Shown here: positions 1 to 14,500 of the stretch, in pieces
How positions within the stretch are numbered: position 1 is the first letter of the stretch
Layout: every line of letters begins with the position of its first letter
Assembly (NCBI GenBank): GCA_023653785.1
Contig: JAMKCH010007135.1
Coordinates: 1-64,000 of the forward strand
Length of the DNA: 64,000 nucleotides
Reading direction: 5' to 3'
DNA from: Ophioderma brevispina
Lineage: Eukaryota > Echinodermata > Ophiuroidea > Amphilepidida > Ophiodermatidae
Made by a program: the position numbers and the translations under genes
Notes under the pieces: generated by a model
The model's input: only the letters and a program-made list of their open reading frames with translations
Database searches by the model: none
Told to the model about the DNA's origin: nothing

Positions 1-2388
1 TGGGTGTTAGTGTTCAATAGGTGAGTATACATCCAGCTGAATGCCCAAAGATCGAATACCTCTGGTAGATTATACCCCATGGATTATCTATTGGTGATAG
101 ACTCGTACACATGCGAATATTGGAAGGCATCTGGTGGTTTTATTTAAAGAAAAGAGGTAGGCTTATGTGCCTTTTAACGTTAAAATTATTAACGAGTATC
201 CAAAGTGGTGCCGAATAATTGGATAACATTACATTTAATCCTTTGCTCGACGTTTATGTTAGATAAAGGTCTCCAAACAAACCATTCGCGAATATAATGG
301 TCGTCTAGAGATATGTTTCGGTTGCTAGTTTCTGACATGTCTCGCCTGCGGCTCGACATGGTCAGAAACTAGCAAGCTCAACACATCTCTAGACGACCAT
401 TATATTTGCGAATGGTCTGTTTGGAGACCTTTATCCAATACGTAGAGGTCAGTGACATTGATTTGCTTCGCTGAACGCTGTTCATTTTAATGTGAATCCG
501 TGCCGCGGAACAGATGGCAAAACGGACTACTTGATTCAAACGACTGTAGCTCGTTGTATACCTAACCGATGTGAATGATCTCTGCAGCAAATTAAAGGTT
601 TCCGGTGACACCACACGTATGTTACATAAATATGCAAAATGGTGGACATAATCAGGGTCCAGTATGTACTCACCCTGTATATGTTGCACTATTAACATTT
701 TCATAACTTCGTGGAATTGACAATAGTAGCTGGTTGTATTGTAGGTTATTACAAAAGCTCTCTTTTTGCAGTATGCCTGTCGTGCAGCCCTATGAAGGAG
801 AGTCCCAGTCAATTTGTCGGGCCATTTGTCTATTGTATTCTCCAATGTGTGTTGCACCTTTTGTATTTGAAAACAATTATTTGTATTTCATGTTCGTTGA
901 GGAGAAGGCTGTCCAAAATACAACTCAACTAGCGAATTCCCGCTACGAAACGTATGATTCTGCTGCACCCACAAGACCGAAAACGAATTTTACAATACTT
1001 TTAAGACTTTAAAAAACATTTTTCTTCCACAGTGCAATTATATTTCTCTGTAAACAGTGCTATTATGCCCTGGTCATATGTATAGTGGTTGATAGCTTGA
1101 TTAATTAGGGCGCTTGAGTGCAAATGTGCAACTTACGTTTTTTGCGCTTATATTACTTGAGTCATGTATGGGTGTAATCTGTTTTGCAACTATTTTGTTG
1201 TTTGTAATATGCCTATGTGCATATTACTGTTATTTGATGTTCTTGTAATTAAACTTTTTATATTGTAGATTTGTTTTAATTTGAAATACTTTGTAAATGT
1301 GAAAAGACGCCTGTATTTTTAATCTTTGTGTATAGTGCTCCGCGTAGACTGAGATAGAGCGGCTTATATATAAATATGCTCAATGCATGTACTAATATTA
1401 TTTTATCATGAAAGTATGTCGAAAATTCATCTATATTTGTCTCATCTACGGAATCGTGTTTAGCAAGAACAGGAGTTTTAAGCAGCACATGGCGTTAAAA
1501 TTATTATTTTTTACCTATAATCGTGTAATTTTTCGCCCCTCTTACTCTCTCACCTCTGCGTACAGATTATTTGATTAATTTGAGGTTTCCAGTTAAAATT
1601 ACAGGATACAATTTTGGTGATCAACGTATTGCAAATTGTGAATACCAAGCTAATTAATAGTCATCCCATGTTTGGCTGCATTTGAAGAGGCTGTTGAGGT
1701 CAGATTGCTAAGAAATTTGGTCATCGGCTGACTACGATATGTTTCCGGCCCGAAAAGCTACACATTGCGCGTACTGCCCATTTGAATGTGACTGTAATTG
1801 TTATGTGACAAACTGCCATTATAATTTCATTATAGATAGGATCTTTATCACGGACAGAAGCGCCCAAGATGACAAATGGGCAAATTATCCGGATCCGCTC
1901 TCCCCATGAGCTCCCATGGTTGCATCTGAAAGACGCCGGCAAATGAGCCATGACAAAGACCTCGCTACAGTCTATTCCGATAGGGTAACCCCCTGGTGTC
2001 GGAGAACAATGGACTGCCCTGTAAACCCGGTGTGCTATCTGTGGTGCCCAGTTGTCAGCGTAATCTCCTTGATTACAGCTGTTAATGCCAAGATAATGGC
2101 GGCCATTTTGAAATGGACAGGACACGCTAAAGTGCAGCTTTTCGTGGAGGCAAAATACCTAACTCTAAGCGGGTGAACGCCCCTTTCAAGGTCATGTATG
2201 GGAAAGTTAATCACTCATTGGGTGCAACATGTTCATGTTCGGTTTGAGTTCACTGTAACATTTTTCATAAATGTGAGACGTTATATCTCAACGCTTATGA
2301 AAACACAAACAAAATCGTTAACCCCGGGTCGTTGTTTTAACGATATTTTATTGTAATGAAATTGTTTTCAACCATTTATTATATTTAG
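1..2388. other. 5' flank without a recognised exon
   Basis: AT-rich sequence. The only clear structure is the long hairpin at 262-436. A minus-strand reading frame of 134 codons (1721-2125) and overlapping plus-strand frames show no recognisable domain and no convincing splice context. Any upstream exons of gene A (signal peptide, earlier modules) were not found here and may lie outside the window. Confidence 0.5.
262..436. repeat. Long imperfect hairpin (foldback element)
   Basis: Two arms of about 80 bp, 262-345 and 352-436, are near-perfect inverted copies: ATAAAGGTCTCCAAAC at the left is answered by GTTTGGAGACCTTTAT at the right. Only a few bases form the loop, with scattered mismatches in the inner part. 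The shape fits a foldback MITE; a precursor of small RNAs is an alternative. No coding sequence is inside. Confidence 0.8.
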
Positions 2389-2538
2389 CTTCATGGAGCG
2401 CTTGGAATTCATGGAGTCCAACCACTTGCTGTGAAATAACAGAGCAGAGTCGGTCTAGGACATGCGAAGACCCGGCCAATACGAACATGATGTGTGACGG
2501 AAACCCTGAAGAAACACGCACCTGCCCAGGATCATGTC
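2389..2538 (+). CDS. TSP1 (thrombospondin type 1) domain exon
   Basis: A 150-nt exon between an acceptor (ATATTTAG) and a donor (C|GTATGT), phase 1 on both sides as usual for shuffled TSP1 modules. Its reading frame begins WSAWNSWSPTTCC, continues with SRSRTC and ends RTCPGSC, giving the layered Trp (W..W..W), the R.R.C strand and six cysteines expected of a TSP1 fold. Such domains bind glycosaminoglycans or partner proteins outside the cell. It is the most 5' recognised exon of gene A. The nearby ATG at 2487 is internal to the exon, not a start. Confidence 0.85.
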
Positions 2539-5500
2539 GTATGTATACCGTATATCAATATTGTCACACACACGCATACATACACAGATGTGTGTTGCCG
2601 CGCGCGCGTGCGCGTATGTGTGCTCGCGCTCGTATGTGTATGTGTATGCTACACGCTAAAATTATATAATTGAATCACAATGAAACCTCATTGGTCATTC
2701 ATTTTACAGATTACGCACTTTCATCATCCATCTCTTCCTTCATATGAAAATCGTCTGTTCTATAAAAAAATATCAACATAGCCAGTGTATGTAATGAGAT
2801 GTGACATGTGACTTAGTACCAGACAAGAAAATAATAAGAACACAATAGACTAATGTATGAAGCAATTCTTGCCTGTATTTAATTAGTGTTATGTCCGCTT
2901 CATGAAAAGGGGAAAAAAGAGCAACATTTGAAGTCAAACTCATCGTCATCATAACTGTTGGGTTTCCCTCAATACCATGAAAGCTCATGAACACCAATTA
3001 TTAGCGCAGTTTACTTCACATCACATCACTTAGGTGTAAAAAATAGAAAATGATATTGAAGTGATTTCTTGATATTGTCCTGAAATTTAAAAGGTGTGGG
3101 GTTATTGCACAAGTTTAGAATGTACATTGTGTCTAAAAAAATATCGTGTTGTGATTCTAATAATATGCCCCCTCTATGCGAGCAATCAAATGTGATTATT
3201 TTGGTTGTCAATATATGGCCTATAGCAATCATTTGTCTTCCTATCTTGCGGAAGTTTAAACTACATATTGCAGTGGTCAAAGACCACGAAACAAGCAGGG
3301 TAGGTCAACCGAATTATTAAGTTTGGCGTTTCAACCGACTTAATGTTTTCTTGCTGTTTCTTTCTAGCCAACATTTAGCGCATTTGTCCATCACTGTGTG
3401 ACCGTCTGGCGAGAATGCCACAGAGACTTTGAGTGTTGGGTTTATGGGGTGTTAAATAAATAAAAAGTCATGAGTTATTTGGTGTCGTTTGACGCCAAGG
3501 TTAAAATTAGCGTGGGAGCTAGCAGACATTTGTAACATATCAATAGCGATGATACAGGTGTCATTTAAAACAAATGATCGAGTCATGTTGAAAACTATAC
3601 CAGGTTATTTGTTAAACATAAGGATTCCAAAAAGGTAAAGTTTGTACTATCTGCAATTTAAAGTTTTGGAGTTAAAGAATAAAACAGAAAAATCAATAAA
3701 AGGGTAATTTTCAGTTGTACAGGTGTCAAGTTTTAAAGTTATTCCGATTTTGATAAAAATGGTGCAAATTATTGATGGAGCTAATAGGATTAAAATAAGG
3801 AATAGTTTTGAGTGTCTTAAATGCTTGCTTAACAAAGTAGGGGGGAATTCCGGGAAAACAAGGTCAATCCCCGCAATGGACGCTGACCTTTGGGGGACAT
3901 TTGATATATATGGATACTCAACAACAAAAGAATCATTCCTCAGAATGATTCTTTAAGAAAACATTTTTACTTAGATAGGCTTTCACGACGGGAATCCATA
4001 ACGTGATAACGTGAAGGTAGGTTTCAACGAGTACGCCGTCGGAGTACGAAAGTAGTCAAGCTTTCGTCAGATGTGGCTCTGACTTAAATTCATCAGGACT
4101 GAAGTAGGAGCAAAAAAAACTCGGAGTATTTTTAGCATGCTATAGGTTGAGATCAAAGATAAAAACAAGATGCAGGCATCTTTTCGCAGACATTGATGCT
4201 TGTGAGGTAGGCTACTTGAGAGCTAGGCTTCTTTGTGACCCCTTGGCTACAAGGATCACAAATCACCTAAAGCTTATTTAAAATCATTTTTCAACAACCG
4301 TTTGTTCTGCGTTATAAGCCTCCGTGCCTCCGTTATTAAGAGAACTTAACATCACTCTAGATAGAGAAAAACTGTCACATGACCCAACACCGAAGTACCT
4401 TGGCGTCACAATGGACCGCAGCCTTACTTTCAATCAACACACCTAGGCAGTCGCTGCCAAGACGCAGTCTCGTGTCAACCTCCTCAGAAGGCTCGCAGGA
4501 ACTGGATGGGGTGCATCTTTTGACACCTTACATACATCAACTGTTGCCTTGGCATACTCCACTGCTGATACGCTGCACCAGTATGGAGTCACAGTGTACA
4601 TTCACACAAGATTGATGTCGTTCTGAATGAAGCAATGAGACTTGTTAGTGGTTGCCTTTTGGCGACGCCTGTAGAATATCTTCCAATTTTGTCTGGCATA
4701 GCTCCTGCAAAGCTTAGGAGGAACCTTCAGACGATCAAGCTCGCCAAGAAATGTGATGAACCTGGTAGCCTTATCCCCCCATCAACACCCTTGAGGATCA
4801 GAGAATTCCACGGAATCACTTTGCTACCCAATCCATGACACTGCAGTCACAGTATCCCTATCGATCATCCTGGATCAATGACAGATGGTATGAGCAATGG
4901 TCATCCTCTACTTTGAACCTAAAGCAGTTTGTGGACAGCCCATCTAGCAAGCCCAAAGGCTGTGACCTTGATAGGAAAGCATGGGTCAACCTCAACAGAC
5001 TCAGAACTGGCGTTGGTCGTACAAAGAACTTCCTTCACAAGATCGGAGTAGAACTGCGATTGTGGAGAGCCACAAACCATTAGCCACATCATAGATGACT
5101 GTGAGGTCTACAAGTCCCCAAGAGGAATTCCAGGCCTGATCAACTGGATGATGAAACTTTCAGCTGGTTAAAGACGGATCTTCCACTGTGATTTTGGACT
5201 TGCACGCACGAACGAACGAGCCTCCGTGCCATTGGTGCTCTGGTTTCCTAGTCCGTGTGGCTACCCTTGTATTATTTCTTGGGTAAGCGTAAATGCACAA
5301 TGCTATATTTACGTTACGATGACAAAGCCATTTAGATAAAAACCTAAATTGTTTAACCTTTTCAGCAACGTGGAGCTCATTCGGGTCTTGGACCCCAGCC
5401 CAATGCTGTGGAACACAGGAACAAATCCGAACTAGAGTGTGTAATGATCCCGATAATACTGGATGCATGCGACGGTGATGCCTCAGACACACGAATTTGT

Positions 5501-8500
5501 ACATCGGGAGCAGCGTGTGGTTTGTATTTGTATTCTTTTTGTACTATTTTCCATTTTGATAGATTGTTTGATGTCATTTTATGTTCGCTTATTAGTGTTG
5601 AATTGACTTTAAATTACCACAAGGTTTTAACACAAGGGTGCTCCAGACAAGATTCATTTGCTCTTTCGTGCCATCGCGCTTTAAATGGAAAAACTATTTT
5701 AATCTAAGGAAGTCTGTGTGTAATGAAGCAATTATATTTTGACACAATGAAAATGCACATCTCATTCCCAATAATAATACTTTGGAAAAACAATTTGAAG
5801 TGTTGTTTGTATAAGTCTTGGCAAAACCAGGAAACTATAACTTAGTAGTGCTGGCCAGTCAAGACTAAAACTCCAAATCTATTTTTGATGGTTTATATTT
5901 GTTTTCAATTAGAATGTGAAGCACTCCCAAGCACGGCAACGAAGTGTACGTCTTTGCGAAAAAAGTCGCTTACAGTGATACGACCCACCATGGTGGGTTA
6001 CCCGAATGCCCTTGGTGATGCAAAGCTGCTGCTGCTGAGACTAGTTTCGCAATGGGTTGACTTTGTTAAAATTGTCATTCACACGCAGAACTATTTTTCT
6101 GTTCAATGTTATTTCCTGATTGCATGGATAAAGGCTGGAAAACGAAAACATTGCCGCCAGTTGTGTCAAGATGGTCAAGAATTGCTTGCCAATCAGGACT
6201 TTGATGAGCCTTCCCTGCTAAACACGTGGCCTTGGAATTGTGATGATCTCCCGGACACGGGAACGTCAACCGAACTGGGGTTATGTCCGAAGGAGGTTAG
6301 TTATTTTGTTTTAAATTTCTTATGGCATACTGCTTGAAGATGCAGGATCTCTAGGCTGAATGAATGTTCCCTGACAGGGGCGGATCCATGAATTTTGTGG
6401 AACGAGGGGGCGTGGAATTGGCTGCAAAATAACAAAAGCTACAATGGCACCGCAGATCCAGTACGGGTGGTGGGCGTAGGGGGGCTGGGGGAGGGGGGTT
6501 CCATCCTGCGATGATGGCGGGGGGGGGGGGGGTACCCATTCCCCGCTTCGGCGGACACCCTTGCAGTGTCAGTTTCTGAACTCCAGACTCCGCAGACTGG
6601 TGACGATGGGCCTTTTGTGCGAAAGATTACGTGAGCAGTTTTTCTTCTATATTCCGTAGCAATGTATAGAACTGTCCTTGTACAGTCTTCTGCAGTCAGT
6701 GGGGTATCGGGCCTTGCCCGCTCCGGGGGGCAACATTTACCCTTTTGAGGAAATTTCCCTCTCTCAACAAGGCCCAATTTTTTCCGGTCAGAGGGGGCTA
6801 AAAAAACGGCCATGTGATTAGCATGATTTTGCAATTTTTTCCCCGCCAAAGTCGTCAGGGGGCAACATTTATCCCCATGGCCCTCCCCCACCGTGCGGCC
6901 ACGTATGCAGTCTGTGCGGTCGGAGCCACGCGTGGCAAATGCGAAAATCCGCCTAATGAATTATTTAGAGTTGCCAGCATGTGAATAAAAATGGACTCAA
7001 AGAGTCTGGTTTTGTTGGGCTATTCACAGTCAAAGTTCCAAACGTAATTTTATCCTCATTGAGTAAATATGCAAAATAAACGGCTATAAATCAAGGCTTG
7101 TAATGAATTCATTCATGATTGAATATTTGTACATGAAATCAGCTATACACCCGCGTGTTTAAATGGAACACTCAAGAATTTTGTTTTTTTATTAAACTAA
7201 CCTCAATCCTTGCACTAAAAAATAATCACATCCTATGGGGGTATTCCTGGATCTCTCCAAGGCTTTGGACATATGATCAAAACATCTTCTTCACAAGCTT
7301 TATCCTTACGGTGTCCGGGGAGTAGCCTTGGAGTGGTTCAGGAGTTATCTTACTACCCGCTCCACACTCAGTCTACGTACACTCCATCATGGCATCATCA
7401 ATCAAACCTGTCACAGTTGTGTCGGCCCCTCCAAGGCTCAATCCTGGTGACCCCTATTTTCTAATCACATTTACATGAATGACATCACCAACATCTCTAA
7501 CTACACTAAAACTTAATCTTATTGCAGATGACACGAACATTTTCTCTCAAACTCCTAATATTAAGCATTCTTACACAACATGAATATGAACTCGCAAAAA
7601 ATCATGACTGGTTTCGGGCTAACAAACTTTCTCTTAATGTTTCAAAACTAACTACAGCCTGTTCTCTACACCCATACCAATCATAATCAAACATTAACAA
7701 TAGATAACCAGACAATCTTCTAGGTACATTCAACCAAATTTCTTGTGCATTACAATCGGTACGGATGGACAAACTTACATGGAACGAATACATCAACTCT
7801 GTCACTACGCAATTGGTACAATCTGCCATGCAGTTAAACACCACGTTCCAGACTACACCTTAAAAATCACTTTTAGCAACACACTAGTTCTCCCATATCC
7901 TTACTTATTGTAACATCATTTGGGCATCCAACTATCATTCACGGCTCACCAAAAATCTAAGACATCACACAGAAAGGGCCATTCGCCACCTATCAAAAAC
8001 TCACCCCCTAGAATCACACTTTGCCATTATTTCCACTCACTGACAACACTTAAATTAGAGCACATCAACCAACTTCAAACAGTCGCTCTTCCTGTTTGAT
8101 CTATCACAACAATCATGTACCTCCGAACTCAGCATTACTTATCACAAACAGACAAATCCACAGCTATAACACAGACAAGCTGACATAACCATCTTTCCCC
8201 TCCCAAAATCTACCTCTGAAAAGCAACTTTATTCAGTATCAGGCGCAAAACTTTGGAATGTCTCCCGAACCATCACAACAATACAAACAAAAATACTTTC
8301 AAAGCTCAACTGAAAAACATTCATCCAAACAGTACAATCTTATTAACTTAATCCGGTCCTTATTTTCTCCTCACTTCATCTTCATCTCAGTTCTTTATCT
8401 TCTCCTTACTTCTTTCTTCAACAGATACCTCTTCAACCTCTGCTTCCCATTATGCAATTGTATTACATAACCTCAGCAGATATGTGAAAATTCTGTCTTT

Positions 8501-11500
8501 CTTGTCCAATTGCCGTATACTGTATCCTGTATTCACCGTTAAAGGTTTGTTTAAGTTAGATCACTATTGTTTGTTTTCTATGTTATGTATATCTACATAT
8601 GTAATATTTTACATCATCCCTATGCCTGTGTCATTATTGTAATTTTGTATTATTGTAATTGAATATAATTTTACTTTATGGCTCACAGGGCCAGTAATAA
8701 AATATAGGCCCTATCGGGTTGTCCATACTGGTCCTAGCCATATCATATTACCGCACCTGGTCGTCTACTACAGTTTTAACTGATTCCTCATGTATTATGT
8801 ATTATTATATAATATTACTGGCGCCTTAATAATGAATAATAGTAACGTTTAGGATAGGCAGTTAAAAAACACCTGACTAGTCTTTTCTTGTAGTTTGTTG
8901 TGTTTTATTTTTCTCCCCGTCCAACGAGGGGCGTGCGCCGAGCAAGGCCCCAATGTAGATCCGCAGTGCCTGATTAGTTTCATTATTTAACCTCTGGAGC
9001 TCTCTGGATGATTTCTGCCCCCATAAACTGTGAATGTAAACGGGGTTCCACGAACGGAAGATATTGTAACGCTCTAGAGACAGAACCCCAGACAAAGAAT
9101 CTTGCTTCAAGCATTCATAATATTCCCTCTAGGGGGCTCCAAATTAATGTGGACTTGTGTAAGGTAGTGGTGAATGAATTTGCCGGATCCTAGGCGTTAA
9201 CTTGGGGAAGAATGTAGAATCATAAATTTCATCGTCAACAACATAGAAGCCCCTATCAGTGGGACCCTGTGTTTACACAGCGAATGCACTGGATTGGTGG
9301 CTTTCATTTATCAGAAAAAATATAAATTTGCAAGGAATACCTCTTTAAGTCATTTGATAGCCTTTTATTTGCGGAAGTTGAAGGAATTCATTGCAATTAT
9401 TTTCAAGGAATCCCCTTCAATCAAAGATGGTGACATTGGACCCGATCTATGAGAACAATCCCATATGCAGCAGTCTAGCATGGGGATGTCTGTGAACATA
9501 ATATAGTAATGATACATTTAATTGCGAAGATGAAGCAAGTCATACACTATTCAAGGATGCCCCTAGTTTAATTGGTAATTGTAGCACTTGAGCACTTAGA
9601 GAACATGGTGTTTATAGCCTTTGACTTGCAAGAAGGGGGATTTAAAGATTCCCTTTATATTATAATTTATAAGATGTACAGGGTAATCAGCGATAGTGAC
9701 ATTTGGACCCAATCTGTGGGCACTCCATATGGAGCCTCTACTCTCTAAATGCAGAAGAATGAATTTACTCTTTTAGAGGGAACTACAGGCCCACTCTGAA
9801 AAGACGTGGAACAATTCACACCTTTCAAAGAATTACGGTTTTGGTCAAATTAATCCTGATAATTTATCAAATGATACATGATATCATTTTGTCATTATCA
9901 AGATTAAAATTCACTCTTTTTTGGAGTGGGCCCTGCTGTCACTCTAAAAGAGTGAAATTCACTCTTTTGCATTTAGAGCGGACAAGGGGTTCTGTAAGCG
10001 AATCTGGTTAAGGAGCTACAGTGTATTAAAAGAATATTGAGGCGTGCACCTAAAACCTCCTGATTGCTGTAACCGGAAATCCAAGATTGATATACTTCAG
10101 CTTCAAAGACAGATTTTAAAAGGAATTTTCAAAGGCGCTACGAGAGATATTTGTACATCCATACATACTCATCCTTCCTACCAAAGCCTTGCTACATTTG
10201 AACTCCCTGAGCGTTACCTTACTTTCAAACAGCATAAATACATTATTATATATTCTTTGCTAAAACCAATTGAAATACAGTTTTCATATATTTAAGCTCT
10301 AGCCCTCTTCAGCTGTACTACCATTAATGCCATGTTCCTGCTTGTTTCAAGAAATCAAATGGATTCCATTTTGACCAATCGGCAAATACAATCTTTATTT
10401 TCATGGTTTTCAGATATTTTTAATACTGATATATGTGGTACGCAAGTATTCCATACGGCACCCAACAGCATACGTATCGTCAATGGCGATGACGCTGATG
10501 AAGCTGAATGGCCGTGGATTGGTTCATTTCGTGATGATAACAATTTCCACCGTTGTGGGGCCTCATTAATAAATGAACAATGGGCAGTATCGGCTGCACA
10601 TTGCATGTGAGTTGACACCTCTTCTGTTTAATGTTCGTTACAGGTGTTTGGCCATCTATCTGTAGCTTATTTCTTTCTTGGTTGAAGTAAAGTAACACTT
10701 AATCCTTTGAACACGGCAGTCGCTGAACGATCAAAATTTGTCCAGTGCATATTCAGAATCTGCATGAAAAATGCATCTAATTAGTCCAAACAAGCCTAGT
10801 CTTTGCTGATATTCTTTTTAGATGGCTTTCCAAATGACATGCAAGCATTTGTGACGCCATCTGTAAAGCCACTGACTTATGTGCTATAACGTATACAGAT
10901 TTGGCCCGTGTCGATAGGATTAATATTGATAATATGTCAATTATTTATTAAGATTTACAATATTGCGAGCCTTTTTGGTCTGGTCTCTTGATTATGGGAT
11001 AAACCAGATGTGTTTATGGTGTTTCTAGCCGTGATGGTGTTTCTAGAAGTATGGTGGATGAAATGGTAACAATTGGTGAAAAAACAATAATTAGGTTATA
11101 AACTTATGACATCCCACATATGAGTAATTTCAGACTCAAACCACCCATAACTAAATAGATAGATTGAAATTACATAGGGGAATTTATAGAAATTACATGG
11201 GGAATATATAGATATTATAACAATATGATCCACAAACACCACTTCTAAAACACCATCAATACATTTGCAGCATCCATTATATTTGATCAGGAGACCAGAC
11301 CATGACCAAAAGGTCTTGAAACGTAAACTTCCAAAAAATGTGGATATGGTTTATAACCGAACCTCATTAGTATGTAACTATCATGATGAATCTTTTCAAG
11401 CATCACATCTGACTGCCTCTCTAATTGTCTGACTGTTCGTCCACCTGTATGTATGGCTGTGTGTCTGCTTTTCACTCTCTGCTCTCACTCTCACTGCTTG

Positions 11501-14500
11501 AAATGTGTCTGCTACTGCTTTTAGTCGAAAAAAAAAGAAATAATGAAATCTAAGTAAAGTTAAACTCTTTCAGAGGACCCACATCAAGGATTGTTTTCGG
11601 GGATACCATAAGGAGCCAACCCACTGAGTATCATGTGGAGGCAACTTTCTCAGCTATCATTACTCACCGGATTACGACGATACTCGCCTCCTCAACGACA
11701 TCGCACTATTGAGGTTTAAAACTCCAATTACATTCAATAACTATGTCCGTCCAATATGTCTGTCGGCATTGCAACCAGAAAAAGATCATTACACTGATTG
11801 TTATGCTGTTGGATGGGGTCGGCTCACATATGGAGGCTGTACGTATTTCTAAAAAAAAATTTAATCCCCGCCACTAAAGGTGGGGGACCCAGGGCTGCGC
11901 CAGGGGGTGGCAGGGAGGGGCGGCCGCCCCGCCTGAGAGTTTCAAATTAAAGAAAAACAGGGGTTTTACGCAATAAATTGCGCAGAAATTAGGGTTTTTT
12001 TTTTAACCAAAATGAGTTGATTTTGTACTGTGTCGCCCCCATCTATGATGTTTCGCCCCTCCTATGATTTTACCCTGGCGCCGCCCCTGGGGGGACCACA
12101 CTTGTCCCTGTTCATCTTTGCACCATAGATGTGTCTTACGAAGGCCTAGTTCAAGTGTAAGCATGTGTCATAGGTCAAAGATCAAATGATATATTTTCTA
12201 AAATGCTTTATTGCAAATTAACGAAAATTGTAAACATCGATAGGTGGTCATCTTAGTATTAGGTCAAGTTCGAAAAATGGGTAAACATGGGCAATTTTCT
12301 GTTTTGCAAAAAAAACATTCAATTTCCTGTACTCTGTAAGATCCATGCAGTACTGTCTTAGTGCAAGAGATGGTATGCTTTTGGAAGATACCATGGTTAC
12401 AGTATATCACAGTGTAACTTGTCAATAAATAATTCATTTTGTGTGTACAGCTAGCCAGCCAATCAACAAGCTTTAGAACAGATACGCCCCCGTTGAATAC
12501 ATTGTACTTCTATTTCAAGCATTATAGAAAGCCTATTTGGAAACCAAATTTATGAAAAAGTGTTGACTTTTATTGAAACCACTCTGACTTTTTCTGTATG
12601 TTGAATAGTTGTACAACATAGTAGTGCTATTCAAAAATCCCGACGCTCTCCTGGTTAGACGGACACCCTAACCAAAATATCACTTCCTGTTTGTGGATAA
12701 ATGCAGAGTTTGATTTTACCATCCTGTATGTTCACTGGAACAAGCCATGGGTAGTGTATTTGCTTTTCTATTGTTAGTGAAAAGCTATGAATAGGCCATG
12801 TTTAAACAGCGTGACACAATATTGATTTTGTAGTACCCGGTACTCACAAGGTCAAGAGAGTGAATTGACCTATGCTGTCATTATTTATGTGTCATACTTT
12901 TTAAGAAAAGAAATAATATTTATAATTTAATAACTAATAGTTAGTACTAGTATTACAAATTCCAAGTAAATTTTGATAGGTTTTATTTTCGTTTTGAGAA
13001 AGCAGTAGTGTACGAGGGTGTGCATACACAGGGCAATTATTTATTGATAGTACACTGACAAGTTACACATCTGGCAAAGCTGTTTTGCAAAAGAATGCTA
13101 TCTGGTTGAAAAACTTTCAATTTCCTGTACTTCCTGTACTGTGTAAGATTCATGCAGTACAATCCTTATATTAGACTAAACAAGCCTTTGAACTTATCCT
13201 TCATATTATGTTTACAGGAACACACATTCACATAATCCACTCTATTCACCACAACTTCCAAAACGAAATCTCCATTACACATTGTTCTAATGACACACAC
13301 TCAGCCATCCATTACACCCTAGAACCAATGCATGCTACAGGCGGTTGACTGCTGGTTCAAGAACCAACTTGAAAATTGGCAGATTAATAAAATTTAAAAA
13401 AAAAAATGGCTTTTGAGAATTGATTAACCTGGTTTCTGGACTCGAAAAGCAATACCTCTTTAAAAAGCCAGGTGGGTATTCCGATCAGAAGGATCAACAG
13501 TTTGAACGCCTACTTCGATATTGGTACAATTTTTCGTTTGCATTGTTCCTAGAAAACAAACTAAAAATGGAAAATAAACGGCTTTTAAACTGTACGTTCT
13601 CTTCATAGTAATATCAACGTTTGTTGAAGGTGTGAAATCATGAAGTTAAAATTCTCAGTCACGGTATATCATGAAAACATGTATTGCGCGAACTTTTTTG
13701 AAAGTGACTGACTTCAGAATTTATTGATACTCTTACGTATTATCAATATGCTGCCTTTATTTGACACTTTTATATTTGTTCGAAAACTTTGCAAATGCAT
13801 TGTACACTTAAAGCCCTAATACCATAATATAACAAACTTAACCCAATGATCTCTCTGTTTTTTATCATTGAACAGCATCGCCTGACCATCTACAAGAGGT
13901 CGCTGTTCCATTGTATACCCTGGATGAATGTCGGCAGGAGTGGGGTTTTGGTTTGAGTGAAAATAATATTTGTGCTGGGACAGCGCCACAAAATACAGCT
14001 GGTGTTGGAACCTGTCAGGTACGTGTCCATGAAAGTAAACGCTGATAGTACAGAGCAGTATCGAGAGTGTATCTGTCACCAAGGGATGTTATGGTGTGAA
14101 GTAGTTGCTGATAACAAAATTATGCTATCCATTTAAATTGGACAATATAGAATAATAGCACTTTAAGGACCAGCCTTTAACTGAGAATCTATCTCAGTTG
14201 AATATTCTCAGTTAAAGCGGCACTGGCACATTATCACAAAAAGGAAAATTTCTTCATGCTCGCAAATGATAGGATAGGCCATTGGAAGAATAGCGATATA
14301 TTTTACACATAAAAATAACATACTCAAAAACAGATAGGGACGTTAATATTGAGGTTAACAACATCCAGGTAAACTTTTAAGTTTTCCTTAGCTTTAATCA
14401 ACAAATGTGCATATTACATGAATATCATAGACTCGACCCATGATATTAAAACCAAAAAGTCACAGACCCGTCAAACACGGTGCATGCCGTGGGAAACATG

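Noticed and set aside
1721..2125. Minus-strand open frame of 134 codons
   Set aside because: No domain, no start or splice context, and overlapping open frames on the other strand; likely chance or repeat-derived.
2487..2669. Plus-strand frame starting at ATG 2487
   Set aside because: The start is inside the TSP1 exon and the frame reads past a good donor into the CA/CG microsatellite.
5408..5707. 99-codon frame over the second TSP1 exon
   Set aside because: Only its middle is TSP1; it begins in the wrong frame and runs through the donor. The exon boundaries were used instead.
6351..6891. Proline-rich minus-strand frames
   Set aside because: Produced by G-rich low-complexity sequence on the other strand; no gene features.
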